Below are positions 10,985-23,989 of a stretch of 64,000 nucleotides of DNA, in pieces. Position 1 is the stretch's first letter. Every line of letters starts with the position of its first letter. The stretch comes from Brachyhypopomus gauderio (lineage: Eukaryota; Chordata; Actinopteri; Gymnotiformes; Hypopomidae), in assembly GCF_052324685.1 (NCBI RefSeq), contig NC_135213.1, positions 3,497,646 through 3,561,645 of the forward strand. Reading direction: 5' to 3'. The translations under genes were made by a program, and so were the position numbers. The notes beneath the pieces are model-generated. The model searched no databases. It saw only the letters and a list, made by a program, of their open reading frames with translations, and was not told the origin of the DNA.

Positions 10985-12580
10985 ACTAGGGGTCAGCCCC
11001 GTCGACGGGGGGGACAACCGGGTCTGTTGTCCCAGGCCCCAGGGCCAGGGGGGCCCATCAAAGAGCCCAGCAATTTATTTTTTATTTAAAGTCTATAATT
11101 TTTAAATAATCTTGAAATCTTTCATTAATATAAAATTCTGTACTCAAAATAAGCTCAATGGCTAAAATATATATGTTTTTTTACCTATCTGAATATTTTC
11201 CATTAAGTGCATACACCCCCGCCTCCCACTGAAAAATGGTTAGATCCAGCACCCGTAACCGGCTGGAAATACAGTGGTGGATAGTTAAAGTAAATACAGA
11301 AATCTGGAGCGCAGAAAAGAAAGGAAAAACATTTGCCTGACAAATTTGAATGTTGCATTGTGTTCCCGATTTGAAAAGTGCTGGAATTTAGGCTAAAGTA
11401 CTTGAAAATGCTTGAAATTGTAACTACTTCGTTTCACAACAAATATCTGTCTGACTGAACAGTTATCTTGTATTAGGTTAACAAATACAAAAGCAAAGCA
11501 CACTACGGGGTCACGTGAACGTAGCGTTGCATGATGGGATGCAGTACACCACGAAGATAGCTCTGTTCGTGTACTGGAATATTTTGCGGAAGTAGTAGGT
11601 CATCCGGGTATGTTTCGCCTACTGGAAATTTTCATTTTGGTCACATACTGCATACGACATACTGATTTGGGGCTCGATCAGTATGCCAGTAGTATGTAGT
11701 AGACTATTTCGAACACAGCCCTTATTTGTGTTTAGAAACAACGGAAATGGCGATTATCGTCTGAAGCGTCTATATGCGCGTGCACGCGAGGGGACTCGGA
11801 ATTCGGCACAACACCGGCAAACACAGGCAACATGTGTGATTATGTTTTCTCATATCAGCTATTTTTAACGATTATCTATTTTAGTAACCCACAGTAGATA
11901 GACTGAAGTAGATTGTTGTGGAGTTACAACTACCCTGTATATTGTAATCATGTGTGTGTGTGTGTGTATAGGTAGAATGGCATGGGTGGGCGGGGCTTAA
12001 CTCCATCAGCCAATGACTGTGTAAATCCCACCCACCCGTAAAAACAGGTCCAAAAATCAAAAACGAGAAACTTCTGGAGGCGAGAGCAAGACCAAGAGAA
12101 GCGCGAACGAGAAAAGGCGCAACGAAAACGAAAATGGATTGTTCAAGAATATTAAACTCAAAATAGACTATTGAAAACATAAATATTGTGTTTACAAACC
12201 AGCTTTTTTAACTCTCAATATTAACGACAGTTTTCTCAATTACAAAACGTAATTTCTTGGTTATGGATTCTGTTTTTTGATTCTCAAAACATTAGGTCCT
12301 ATTTTGACGCCATACACAATTGGAATGCTCTTAGCAAACAAAGGACGATAGCAGCGTACAAAGCAGAGGCTTGAAAGGTCCAGTGACGCTCGTTGAGGCA
12401 ATGTGCAGCACTGGACCGGACGACCTGCGGGCTTAAGAAGAGCAACATAATTGTGTACAGGTGATTTAGTACTCAGGAGAATGTGATGGTAGGAGTGGTT
12501 GCGTGCTCGAGGGTGTGTGCTGGGATCGGCTGCTGGCCGGGATGCGTGCCCTCCTGTGGCGACCCAGCCCCCTCACCGTG
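10985..12580. other. Repeat-rich intergenic DNA, no gene
   Basis: A G/C-rich block at 10990-11060 looks like the end of a DNA element. The block 11285-11500 shares long stretches with 61340-61455 and 62225-62350 (GAAAAGTGCTGGAATTT, CTTGAAATTGTAA). A further block around 11520-11715 has the look of a small inverted-repeat element. At about 11790 a short string GGAATTCGGCACAACACCGG is shared with 60855-60880. No coding exon was supported. Confidence 0.5.
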
Positions 12581-12584
12581 ACAG

Positions 12585-12972
12585 GTGCATTAGACCAGGG
12601 GCTCATCTCCTGTTTCCAAAATGCATCAATGACTGCTTGAGAAAGCTGTTCTACTTTGATACTTGAAGAATAAAAACATGCTCAATAAAATGTAGGCTAC
12701 TCGTGTTCAACAGTTTATTCAGTTAAACATTAATTTGTAAGCCTACACACTGTACATTAAAACATGAGATTCGAACTGTATGCCTACATTTAGTACATTT
12801 AACCTGTTTTCGGCGGCGGAGACTCTTTCCCTGGGCTGCATCAGTGCTTGACCCAGCGTCAGCAGCATTAGCAAACGGGTGCTTTGCGTTTAAATGGTAC
12901 TTCAAACTGGTAGAACTCCTACAATAAACTAATTCCGCGTTGCACAAGGTGCAAACAACTCTAGTCTTGTCA
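12585..12972 (-). pseudogene. hAT/ZBED-type transposase N-terminal fragment with BED zinc finger
   Basis: Minus-strand translation gives VVCTLCNAELVYCRSSTSL followed by KYHLNAKHPF, which is the C-x2-C...H-x(4)-H pattern of a BED finger found at the N terminus of hAT transposases. The frame then runs into a basic segment and stops. The flank 12585-12715 reappears in opposite orientation at 57973-58108, so both are debris of the same family. The fragment is cut at about 12973, where a Harbinger terminus begins. Confidence 0.65.
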
Positions 12973-15122
12973 ATGGGTCTGTCTCAAAACTTAGTGAGCT
13001 CTCTACATAGACAGCATCTTACGTCATGCCTTCCTCAGCCGGTAAGGCAATCCCATGATGCAACGCGGGGCAACACGGCACAGCTCAACTTTTTTCATCA
13101 TGGCGGACGGAAGAAGGACGTCCAGCGGCGAAGTCATTTTCAAATGTAAGTTATTTAAGTTTTTATAGCGTAAGTGTTGTATTTTATGGGTTTTCTTGGC
13201 ATAACAGAACACAAATTAGCGATTTATTGGGTTAGTCGGTGGCCTTTTTCCAGTGTTTTATATATCGATGGGTTAGCATTTATGCTAGCGGGTTTTGAAG
13301 CGTCAGAGCACTGTTTTAGATGGGCTGATGCTAACAGCCCATCTAAAAGCGTTTTTTATCAGTCACTGTAATATTTTATTATTATCTTATCTTAGTTATA
13401 GTTATCTTAGTTATTAGTTATCTTAGTTATAGTTATCTTAGTTATTCCTTTCTTGTATAGTTTGTTAGCCCTGCTGGGTTAATAGGACATGTATGTGGGC
13501 TTTTTAAAGTGATAGCCAGTGTTCAGATATACAAATGATTTCCACTCTTAGGGACCAGATCAGCAATCGAAGCCTTTATAAAGACTTGAATAAAATTATA
13601 GGTTTGTGGCAAATAAGTTGATAGAAAACCTGCTTTAGAAAACTAAATAGTTAATACGTAACTAATGCATTGTCAGTTACAGTATAAGCTAACATTAAGC
13701 TAATAATTGCTTAATATTCATGCATTTAGGCATCTTTCTAAACTATTTAAAATTAGGTAGATATTGCAAAATGTTTGATTACACTCGAAGCGTTTGTGTA
13801 GAACACTGAGGTTAAAATGTTGTATTTTCCTGAATTATAAAGCATCTTAATGCTGGCAGTGCAAATGTATAACATTTAATGAAAACAAAACTGATTTATT
13901 TGTTTCTGGTTTAATAAAATCACTGGACACCAGCAATGACAACAGCTGTAATGTCGTCGTCTTCCTGCATATCAGCTTCATCTTCATCTGCTTCCTCCTC
14001 AGGCTGAACAACATCTCCTGCTCCCATGCAGATGTTGTGCAGAGTGACACAGGCAGGGGCTTTGATGCGCACATGGCACCCATCTATTGCACCAACTACA
14101 GAGTGGAAAGCTCCATGGTTTCCCAGCCTCGCAAAGCCATCAGATATGCTCTGCAGTTCTTCTGGTTTTGGGTGCCGGATAACTTTCGGAAGGATTCGCC
14201 GCATTTCATTGGCCACTGTGAATTATATGGTGCACCGTAGAACGGGGCATAGAAAAATCACGGGATACAATGCGGTATGATGTGCCACAGGCCAACCAAA
14301 AAAGAAACCAACACTTCGATGGCTCCTCCCCAACCATGGGTGCTCTCATGGTTGATGAGTTGTAAAAGCACTTTCAGGGATTCACGGTTCAGGCGAAAGT
14401 CAGGCTTGGTGTCTTGGGTGTTTTGGCTTGCTCATTAGGGTTCTGGACCCATAGTATTGTTAACCTTTTAAATCCTGTAAAGCGCTTTGTGACATGTGTG
14501 TGAAGCGCTATACAAATAAACTTTGATTTGATTTGGGTGTCGTCCAGAAATATTCTCAGAAGTGGTACACTTGTGTTCAGAGCACAGTATCTTGTAGGTC
14601 TTTCTCCCTGCAAGAAATGGAAAAATAACTTTTAGTGTGTGTGTGTGTGTGTGTGTAGTTATTTTGCGAAACAGAAAAGTGATTTACTTCGTGTTTAAAG
14701 AATATCACTTATCTGTTTTGTAAATTAACTGTTCACACAGGTTCTAATTTGATCAATCTATTCATTTATTTATTTATTTAAAATGAATTGTCTACATGTG
14801 TATATTTGTATCACTTTGCATAAAATAAAATGTATAAAATGCGTATTTGCAGATGAGTTTTATCCTTTAAACACATACCTTTTATGCTTAAAAGACAGCA
14901 TTATAATAGGGGGGGATTAATTGTTGAAATCAAGTACAGGAGCAAAGTTTTTACCTTTGAGAAAATCTGAGCAGATCTTACCCGTTCAAGGACAGAAATC
15001 AGCGCTCGTCTTCTTAAATTTCAGCGTCTGGCTGCAGCACGTCGGCTTTCACGTCTCCGTCGCTCTTCCTCCAGCGCAAAAACAATTAAAATTGCAATAA
15101 AAACTGCAACAGGTTCATCCAT
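12973..15122 (-). mobile_element. Decayed PIF/Harbinger transposon with HARBI1-like transposase fragments
   Basis: On the minus strand an N-terminal piece (MDEPVAVF, then Arg-rich RRRRESRRAAARR) reads from 15122 and contains a stop. A second piece at about 14280-13920 has YRIVSRDFSMPRSTV, then DGFARLGNHGAFHSV and VGAIDGCHVRI, the first catalytic Asp region of Harbinger transposases. It jumps to VTLHNICMGAGD with most of the catalytic core deleted. The left end carries GGGTCTGTCTCAAAAC, typical of these element ends. No matching right end is seen; BEL sequence begins at about 15130, so it was probably truncated there. The block 14460-14535 is a LINE-like 3' tail (AAGCGCTATACAAATAAA). A TG run lies at 14636-14658. 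Confidence 0.65.
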
Positions 15123-15132
15123 AATGCCGGTA

Positions 15133-15810
15133 TAGAAGTGCAAAGCCTTCAGGGAGAGGAGTTATGAGGACCGCAAACAATTTCTGAGGGAACGTTCCAT
15201 ATATTTCCGCTGCTGCTCATCTACAAGTCACTTTGCCAAAGATTGCCAAGTGGACATACAGTGCAAGGAATGCAAAAGCACTCATCACATTTCAGCACTT
15301 CATCCAAGCCAGGCTCCTTCAAGGTCAAGGTCAGATTTACCTGCTTCAGAGAACGGCGGGGAGTCGGACGAACCCAGCGCTGACGAGGTTAGCCCCAACT
15401 GCACTGAAGTGTGTGGAGACGGAGTGAGCAGGAGAGCATGCTCAAAGATATGCCTCGTCAAGGTGTTCCCTGAAGGACATAGTGAGCAGTGGAAGCCCAT
15501 GTACGCCATATTAGACGACCAGAGCAATCAGTCATTGGCCAGGACTGAATTCTTAAAGCTCTTCGACATCGTAGGAGATGCACAATCTTACACACTTAAG
15601 ACGTGTGCAGGACTCAAGCAGACGGCCGGCAGAAGGGCCCGTGGGTTCATTGTTGAGTCAGTGGATAGCGCGATTCGTCTAACTCTTCCAACGCTTTTGG
15701 AATGCAACCAGGTCCCAAACAACTGCTCTGAAATCCCCACCTCGAACGCAGCTCTTCATCACAGACACCTGAAACGTATTGCCGGAGAGATTCCCCCCCT
15801 CTCCCTCTAA
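15133..15810 (+). pseudogene. BEL/Pao gag C-terminus and aspartic protease, 5'-truncated
   Basis: The reading starts without a start codon at about 15142 (KAFRERSYEDRKQ) and continues through paired zinc-knuckle motifs (CCSSTSHFAKDC, then CKECKSTHHISALHP). A protease-like segment follows with AILDDQSNQSLA, the D-D/S-x-N active-site block of Pao proteases. The frame ends at 15810 just as a CCTTG pentanucleotide repeat begins; the polymerase resumes in a different frame after the repeat. The upstream gag and the 5' LTR are missing. Confidence 0.8.
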
Positions 15811-15846
15811 ACTTGCCTTGCCTTGCCTTGCCTTGCCTTGCCTTGC
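15811..15846. repeat. (CCTTG)n pentanucleotide expansion breaking BEL frame
   Basis: About seven copies of CCTTG/TTGCC sit exactly between the protease and reverse-transcriptase reading frames. Confidence 0.9.
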
Positions 15847-18803
15847 CCCTCAATCCACAAGCCAAAATCCTGCTGCTATTGGGAAGGGATATATTGCGAG
15901 TGCACAAGGTGCGGGAGCAGATTAACGGTCCTGACGATGCCCCCTTTGCTCAAAGACTTGACTTAGGATGGGTCATCATTGGTGATGTGTGTCTTCGCGG
16001 TGCACACAGGCCATCCCAAGTGAATGCCTTCAACACCTCTATCTTGGAAAATGGTCGTCCTACCTATCTCACGCCGTGTACCATCACATCAATTGAGAAA
16101 ATTAATCACCTACTCCACAGCACAAACCTCACCACACGTTGCTCACTGATGGGCACAAGAGAGGGTCTTGGACAATCAGTCTTCCAGCGCTCGCCCAGCG
16201 ACCACCAACTTGCACCATCTATGGAAGATTTGAGTTTCCTTCAGTTAATGGATGACGAGTGCTATCAGGACAGCTCTAATAGCTGGGTTGTGTCTCTGCC
16301 TTTCCGTTCCCCCAGGCAGCGGCTACCCAACAACAGAGACTACGCCTACCGACGTCTCTCCTCACTTCTCCGAACCCTAGAAAAGCGGCCTAAGATGAAA
16401 TCACAGTACCTGGAGTTCATGGACAAGCTGTTTGCCAACCAGCATGCTGAGGTCGCACCACCACTCTCTGAGGGACAAGAGTGCTGGTTTCTCCCGTCAT
16501 TCGGGGTTTATCATCCCAGGAAGCCAGAGCAAATTCGCGTGGTCTTCGACTCAAGCGCGCCCTTTGAGGGAGTCTCCCTTAACGATGTGTTGCTTACAGG
16601 GCCTGACCTCAACAAAAGCTTGTTGGGTGTGCTGTTAAGGTTTAGAAAGGAACCCGTGGCTGTCACTGCAGATATCCAGCACACGTTTCACTGCTTCGTG
16701 GTACGAGAAGACCACAGAGACTATCTTCGATTCCTGTGGTATCGCAACAATGATCCAAGGAATGACATTATAGAATACAGAATGCGTGTGCACGTCTTCG
16801 GCAATAGCCCATCCCCAGCAGTTGCGATCTATGGCCTTAGAAGAGCAGCCAAGCAAGGAGAAGCGGAGTTCGGCAGCGATACTAGGCAGTACGTAGAACG
16901 TCACTTCTACGTGGATGATGGGCTAAAGTCCTTATCCACAGAAGCAGAAGCCATTTGCGTCATCAAACGAGCTCAGAAAATGCTTGCTGCATCCAATCTG
17001 CGTCTGCACAAAATAACGTCCAACCGAACTGCAGTTCTTGAAGCTTTCCCTCCCGAGGACCGTGCCAAAGAAATCAAAGACTTAGACCCTCTCATTGACG
17101 ATCTTCCTCTACAGCGAAGTCTCGGAGTGTCTTGGAACATTGCCAAAGACACTTTCACCTTTCAGACGTCGAATGATGAGAAACCGTACACTAGAAGAGG
17201 AGTCTTATCTGTGGTCAACAGCCTGTACGACCCTCTCGGCTTCTTAGCCCCCGTCACCATTCGAGGCAGACTTTTACTCAGAGAACTGTCTGGGCAAGCC
17301 CGTGACTGGGACTTGCCGCTCCCTGACGACATAGAAGGGAAATGGACAACGTGGAAAACCTCCCTTTTAGACCTTCAGGAGCTCCAAATACCACGCCCCT
17401 ACTCATCATTCCCGCTCTCCGAGGCTCGCAACAAAGAGCTATTCATCTTCTCAGATGCCTCCTTTCAGGCCATTTCAGCAGTGGCTTATTTGAGATTAAC
17501 TGCTGAAGATGGAAAGAGTGAAGTCAGCTTTGTTTTCGGAAAGGCTAGATTGGCACCCAGACCAGAGATCACAATTCCCAGGCTGGAACTGTGTGGTGCA
17601 GTCCTCGCAGTGGAAATCGCGGAACTGCTAGTTGAAGAGATGGATCTGATGTTCGACCACATCACCTACTACACCGATAGTAAAGTAGTTTTGGGATATA
17701 TTCACAACCAAATGAGGCGGTTCCATGTCTACGTGAACAACCGAGTCCAGCGGATTCGACAGTCTTCACGTCCGGTCCAGTGGCGATACGTTCCCACAGA
17801 ACATAACCCAGCAGACCATGGGTCCCTGTCAGTCGCTGCAACCTCTCTCAGCACCACAACTTGGTTGTCAGGACCAGCTTTCCTCCAGAACACATCTCTG
17901 TATCCTTCTGAACCACAGGAAGCCTTTGACCTTGTAGACCCCCTTAGTGACAGTGATATACGTCCACTGATCACAGCTAGCGGTGCCGACATCGCAAAGA
18001 ACCTGATAAGCACCAAAAGATTTGAACGTTTCTCTGCATGGGGCACACTTATAACATCAGTGGCACGCCTAATCCACATAGCTCGCTCCTTTGTTCAGCA
18101 CTTACCTGACAATGCCTGCCAAGGGTGGCACTTCTGTCATACAGGTCCTACTGAAGAAGAGCTGGAGAAAGCCAAGATCCTTGTGATTAAGAATGTGCAG
18201 CACGAGTGTTTCTCCAAAGAATTGAACTGCATTGCTAAAGGACAAAGCCTTCCATCCCAAAGCAGTCTACGGAAGCTATGTCCCGTGGTCGACCACAGTG
18301 GGCTGCTAAGAGTGGGGGGCCGCATTATGCAGTCCAAATTGGGAATAGAGGAAACCAACCCCATCATCATACCAGGACGACATCACCTGTCAACCCTCCT
18401 CGTACGTCGATACCATGAGTCTGTGAAGCACCAAGGTAGACACTTTACGGAGGGCGCCATTCGCGCCGGTGGGTTCTGGATCACTGGAGCTAAAAGATGC
18501 GTTGCAAGATTTCTCTTCAGTTGTGTCACATGCAGAAAGCTTAGGGGTAAGACGGAACATCAGCAGATGGCTGATCTGCCGGCTGAGAGACTTCAAGAAG
18601 CGCCACCTTTCACCTATGTGGGCGTAGACATCTTTGGGCCATGGGAAGTGGTCTCACGCCGCACAAGAGGTGGACATGCCTGCAGCAGACGGTGGGCTGC
18701 ACTGTTTTGCTGCATGTGTACCAGAGCTGTGCACATAGAGATCATCGAGTCCATGAGTGCCAGCAGTTTTATAAATGCCCTGAGGAGGTTCTTTGCTATT
18801 TGA
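15813..18803 (+). CDS. pol: BEL/Pao retrotransposon pol: reverse transcriptase, RNase H, integrase N-terminus
   Basis: A 996-codon open frame. The N-terminal part has LLLLGRDIL and the Pao block GWVIIGDVC. Reverse transcriptase has RVVFDSSAPFEGVSLND and the catalytic YVDD at about residue 366 (16908-16919). The Pao-specific YDPLGFLAPVTIRGR block follows. RNase H begins at FIFSDASF (about residue 547) and has LELCGAVLA and YTDS. Integrase has the zinc motif H-x-C (HESVKHQGRH...CVTCRKL) and the first catalytic Asp in TYVGVDIFGP. The first ATG lies inside the pentanucleotide repeat, so the start is not natural. The frame stops at TGA 18801-18803, but the same frame resumes immediately with SDQGTIFVGA and HMGGAWERM, the remaining integrase catalytic residues. 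A single CGA-to-TGA change explains the stop. Confidence 0.9.
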   Translation: MPCLALPCLALPLNPQAKILLLLGRDILRVHKVREQINGPDDAPFAQRLDLGWVIIGDVCLRGAHRPSQVNAFNTSILENGRPTYLTPCTITSIEKINHLLHSTNLTTRCSLMGTREGLGQSVFQRSPSDHQLAPSMEDLSFLQLMDDECYQDSSNSWVVSLPFRSPRQRLPNNRDYAYRRLSSLLRTLEKRPKMKSQYLEFMDKLFANQHAEVAPPLSEGQECWFLPSFGVYHPRKPEQIRVVFDSSAPFEGVSLNDVLLTGPDLNKSLLGVLLRFRKEPVAVTADIQHTFHCFVVREDHRDYLRFLWYRNNDPRNDIIEYRMRVHVFGNSPSPAVAIYGLRRAAKQGEAEFGSDTRQYVERHFYVDDGLKSLSTEAEAICVIKRAQKMLAASNLRLHKITSNRTAVLEAFPPEDRAKEIKDLDPLIDDLPLQRSLGVSWNIAKDTFTFQTSNDEKPYTRRGVLSVVNSLYDPLGFLAPVTIRGRLLLRELSGQARDWDLPLPDDIEGKWTTWKTSLLDLQELQIPRPYSSFPLSEARNKELFIFSDASFQAISAVAYLRLTAEDGKSEVSFVFGKARLAPRPEITIPRLELCGAVLAVEIAELLVEEMDLMFDHITYYTDSKVVLGYIHNQMRRFHVYVNNRVQRIRQSSRPVQWRYVPTEHNPADHGSLSVAATSLSTTTWLSGPAFLQNTSLYPSEPQEAFDLVDPLSDSDIRPLITASGADIAKNLISTKRFERFSAWGTLITSVARLIHIARSFVQHLPDNACQGWHFCHTGPTEEELEKAKILVIKNVQHECFSKELNCIAKGQSLPSQSSLRKLCPVVDHSGLLRVGGRIMQSKLGIEETNPIIIPGRHHLSTLLVRRYHESVKHQGRHFTEGAIRAGGFWITGAKRCVARFLFSCVTCRKLRGKTEHQQMADLPAERLQEAPPFTYVGVDIFGPWEVVSRRTRGGHACSRRWAALFCCMCTRAVHIEIIESMSASSFINALRRFFAI

Positions 18804-19113
18804 GGACCAGCAAAGCAGATCCATTCCGACCAGGGTACTATCTTTGTTGGTGCCTGCCATGAGCTGTGTATGGATGTCTCAAATAGCAGTTCAGCCAGTA
18901 TAGATAGGTATCTTCAGGAGCAACAGTGCAAATGGGTTTTCAACCCGCCCCACTCATCCCATATGGGCGGTGCATGGGAGCGTATGGTCGGTGTTGCCCG
19001 TCGCATCCTAGATCCGGAGAATTTGGGAGAGTGGAACTCCTCAAAGAGGAATGGAAACGCGTTCAGAGTCTAGCAGAGACCTTTTGGAGCAGGTGGCGTC
19101 TGGAGTACCTGAA
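18804..19113 (+). pseudogene. BEL/Pao integrase C-terminal part, interrupted
   Basis: Directly after the TGA the same frame gives IHSDQGTIFVGACHELCMD and NPPHSSHMGGAWERMVGVA, the second Asp and the Glu of the DDE core. Near 19020 several hundred bases are lost and the frame shifts; the sequence continues as ETFWSRWRLEYLN, the normal C-terminal tail of Pao integrases. It is then cut at 19114 by the Tc1-like insertion and resumes at 20736. Confidence 0.8.
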
Positions 19114-19115
19114 TA

Positions 19116-20733
<1,618 letters not shown>

Positions 20734-20735
20734 TA

Positions 20736-20983
20736 CACTGCAGTGTCAACGAAAGTGGCAAGACAACAGGCCTAACCTCAAGGAAGGGGACATAGTACTG
20801 ATGAAGGACAACCAGGCCAAAAGGAATGACTGGCCCATGGCAATCATCACAAAGGTCTCACCGAGCCAAGATGGGAAGGTGAGAAAGGTGGACGTTAGAG
20901 TCTTCAAAGATAGAGCCAGGAAAGTCTTCACTCGACCCATCACCGAAGTGGTTCTCCTTCTGTCTCCCGAAGACTCTGGGTGA
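20736..20983 (+). pseudogene. BEL/Pao pol C-terminal tail
   Basis: The frame continues after the Tc1 insertion with RKWQDNRPNLKEGDIVLM, NDWPMAIITKV and KVRKVDVRVFKD, then stops after LLLSPEDSG. This is the usual C-terminal GPY/chromo-like segment of Pao integrase. Confidence 0.85.
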
Positions 20984-21027
20984 AGAGCAAGATAATGTGA
21001 GATCGATTTACGACCCCAGGTGGGGAG

Positions 21028-21650
21028 TGTTATGGACCCAGAAACTTCCATGTGTATTTGTTGGTTTGGAGCCCCCTTGAGGCCATTTGTGAAGTTATCT
21101 TTTTTAATACTTCCTCATTTCTGGTTTAGACAGGATGTAGTTAGTATTCAGGAAATAAGCATGCGCAGTGACAGTGTTCACACTGTCACAATGTCTGTAA
21201 GTATATATGTTTATAATGTTAATATTGATGCTTACAGTACATTATTTGTGACCTGTTACCATAAGTTGTGTGTTTATAATTAGGTGGTATGCTCCCCCTG
21301 TATGCCATGATGTTTACTTATAATAGCAAATTCATACACTTACTTGTGTGTATTATCTAGATCCGCTCCTTATTTATTGTGTCTGTAACATTTATGTTTA
21401 TGATATTGTATTGCAGTTTCACACTGTGGTTGAGTAAAGAGTCCAAGTACAAGCCTCAGCTTCAGTGGAATTTATTGAATACTGTGTTTAGCTGTCTGGG
21501 TAGCCCAACCGCTGGCGAGACCAGTACAGTGACCACTCATATATTTATCTGTGACCACCACTATAGTGCTGAGAAACAATCTCTCAATAAAATCCCAAAA
21601 TCTAAAAAAAAATAATAGTGCAGTTCTGTGTTCATTCAATTAAATTTTAA
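21028..21650 (+). repeat. Probable 3' LTR of the BEL/Pao element
   Basis: A purine-rich tract (CCCAGGTGGGGAG) ends at 21027 and TGTTATGG follows, the usual LTR start for BEL elements. AATAAA lies at about 21586-21591, just upstream of an A-rich run. No 5' LTR remains in the window, so the right edge is only approximate. Confidence 0.5.
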
Positions 21651-21736
21651 AGTAAAAAATAAGAATAAACACATGCATTGATAAACACAAGCACTGATGT
21701 CAGGCTGAATACTGACTGAAGTAAACATTCATACTA

Positions 21737-22225
21737 GGATGGTTAACTACAGCAGCTAGGGAGCACAAGGACCAGAACAGAGAAGTGTTACACTTCTGCC
21801 TGCAAGAAACCCAAGTTTGTGTGTGGGATGGAGGAGGGGTGGGGGCAGAAAGGAGTTTACTCCACTTTTAGTGGCAGGCGGCGTTTGTGTAATGTGTGAA
21901 ACCTTCTTGGGTGCATGGGCACCTGCATGGGTAGCAGTATGGCTGAACTGAATACTCCTACCAGGAGAAACGTCCATACCATGAACTGCAGAATGACCTC
22001 TTTATCCCAGAGATAATGTGCAAAAGAAAAATCTGCATAAGTGGTCTTTCTGGGTCTTCTGTGCCATGGTCTTTAGGCTGAAATTTCCTGTTGCTGTTCT
22101 TCTTTGCCGCTCTAATGTTACCACGACAGTGTTATTGTTGACGGCATCACTCACGTTTGTTTCAACTGGTTGAGCACTGCTCGGTTCTGCTCCTTGTACT
22201 CCCTAGCTGCTGTAGCTAACCCTCC
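21737..22225. mobile_element. Non-autonomous DNA element with TA flanks and inverted ends
   Basis: The ends GGATGGTTAACTACAGCAGC and GGAGGGTTAGCTACAGCAGC are inverted repeats extending through CTAGGGAG. TA lies on both sides. The 489-bp interior has no transposase. Confidence 0.65.
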
Positions 22226-22376
22226 TAGCATTAATGATTACTCCAGTTTTAACTTCAAAACTTGTGTTTCCAATCATAACTAAAGTGCATGGTGCTGCTT
22301 CTTGTCCGCTCGTTTACACCGGTTGTCCTTTTTTTTGGATAATAATAATTTTGAATATCCATGCCACACAAAACGG

Positions 22377-23702
22377 TAGTGATGGGAAGATGATACCCCA
22401 AGGAGTGTATCGACACACTACACAAACTGTGTTGACACAGTATTGACACTGTGTTGGTCACTCAATAGTGACCCCTGCAGTATTTATAATATCATTGCAG
22501 GTGAACATAATGAAAAGTTGAAAAAGCATCCTGAAAACACATCAACTTGTGAAATATTTAATCGACATTCGTTTACTTAAAATATGATCTCATCATTTTA
22601 TAATTTCATTTGCTCAATTTTTTGTGTCCAGAAGAGTCCAAAATTTGCTTAAAACCTTGTGTAAATGCTCAACCAACTCTGCAAAATATAGCAAATTTGT
22701 CTAATAAAATTCAGCTAAAATGTGCAACTTATGTAAGGATTTTCATTAATGAAAAAGAAAAATAATATAAAACACAAAAATGACAAGAAATTCATTAATT
22801 TATGTATTTTTATTGAGGAACAAAAGTTTTTGAAGTGTGTTGGCTCCAAGGCGATTTCTCCTCCTGCCTTAGAAAAAAGTCTTTCACAGGGTACAGATGA
22901 AGATGGTGTGCATAAATATCTAAGTGCGATGGAGAGGGGCTGACAGTCTTTGATGATCATGTTGATTATAGCCTCATCCACAGCTTGCTTGTTAGGAACT
23001 GTAAAGAAAAAATATTTTGCTTTATTAAAGTACTGACAAGTTTACAAACAATATTACATAGATACACAAAGCATTTTGTGTGTAATAAACTATTTTAAAA
23101 CATTTTTATTTTATTTGAGAATTTTAACACACCTGTGGTACTCTCACCAGTATGTGCTGATTCTTCATTGCCATGCCGAACTCTATAATGCCTCAGCATA
23201 GATGAAGTGCTCTTATTGATGTAAGACAGCTCCGTGGAGCAGAGTCGACACTTCACCTACAATAAAATAAAATCAAAAGTGAGATTATCTGAATACAATT
23301 AAAAACCCTTACCAGAAAAGAGTACAAACATATTTAATAAAAAATATTGTACAAAGGAGAAACAATACCTTATTTGGCATCAAAAGATCAAAATGATTCC
23401 AGACAGTGGAAAACTTCCTGGTTCGATCCGTGAGGGCAAAAATACAAAATCCAAAAGCAACAGTAATACTCCATCCAACAAACCCGCAACGTGCTGATAC
23501 AGTTCGCTTCCTTATAAACACAATTTGGCGCGGCACAGCCAAACGGCACACTTCGTTTCGGTCCCGACACACGGACCGACACACTTGTATCGGTCACGTG
23601 GTTTTTGTTTAAAGCAATACACGCACCAAAGCAATACACGGGGTTTCATTTTTGTGCGCTCGGCACAGTGTTGACGCACCAGTATCGTTCGTCCCATTAC
23701 TA
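22377..23702 (-). mobile_element. hAT element, internally deleted, with ZBED-type remnants
   Basis: The 8-bp direct duplication CAAAACGG (22369-22376 and 23703-23710) flanks inverted ends TAGTGATGGGA and TAGTAATGGGA. On the minus strand a BED zinc finger reads at about 23260-23140 (VKCRLCSTELSYIN, then LRHYRVRHG). The C-terminal hAT dimerisation motif reads at 22930-22860 (LCTPSSSVPCERLFSKAGG). Most of the catalytic middle is gone. Confidence 0.85.
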
Positions 23703-23989
23703 CAAAACGGTGAGCGTAGTCGTTTCTACGCTGTATGAAAGTATGAACATTAAAATCAGTGAACCTCCCTTGTAATTGGCTAGAATGTTGCCTTACCTTT
23801 ACTTATTGGTTGAATTGTATGACTGACAAACTGAGGTAGAAAATCTAGAAAGATGGACTCTCAGAGGTAAAAACAAACATATAAACAGCTTCCAGTCCTT
23901 CAAGAGGGAATGTGATTTGACAATTTACAGCTAAAACAGATACTTTTACCTTGGTCACTCCACCCAAATGGGACATGAGAAATAATCCC

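Noticed and set aside
11780..11815. GGAATTCGGCACAAC resembles an old cDNA-library EcoRI adaptor
   Set aside because: The same string continues into ACACCGG and recurs at 60855-60880 in a different context, so it is part of a genomic repeat, not vector.
12500..12560. GC-rich stretch considered as a CpG-island promoter
   Set aside because: It is short, adjoins transposon debris shared with 57973-58108, and no first exon follows.
14460..14535. AATAAA-containing segment looked like the end of a host gene
   Set aside because: AAGCGCTATACAAATAAACTTTG is a common LINE-type 3' tail in fish and no exon precedes it.
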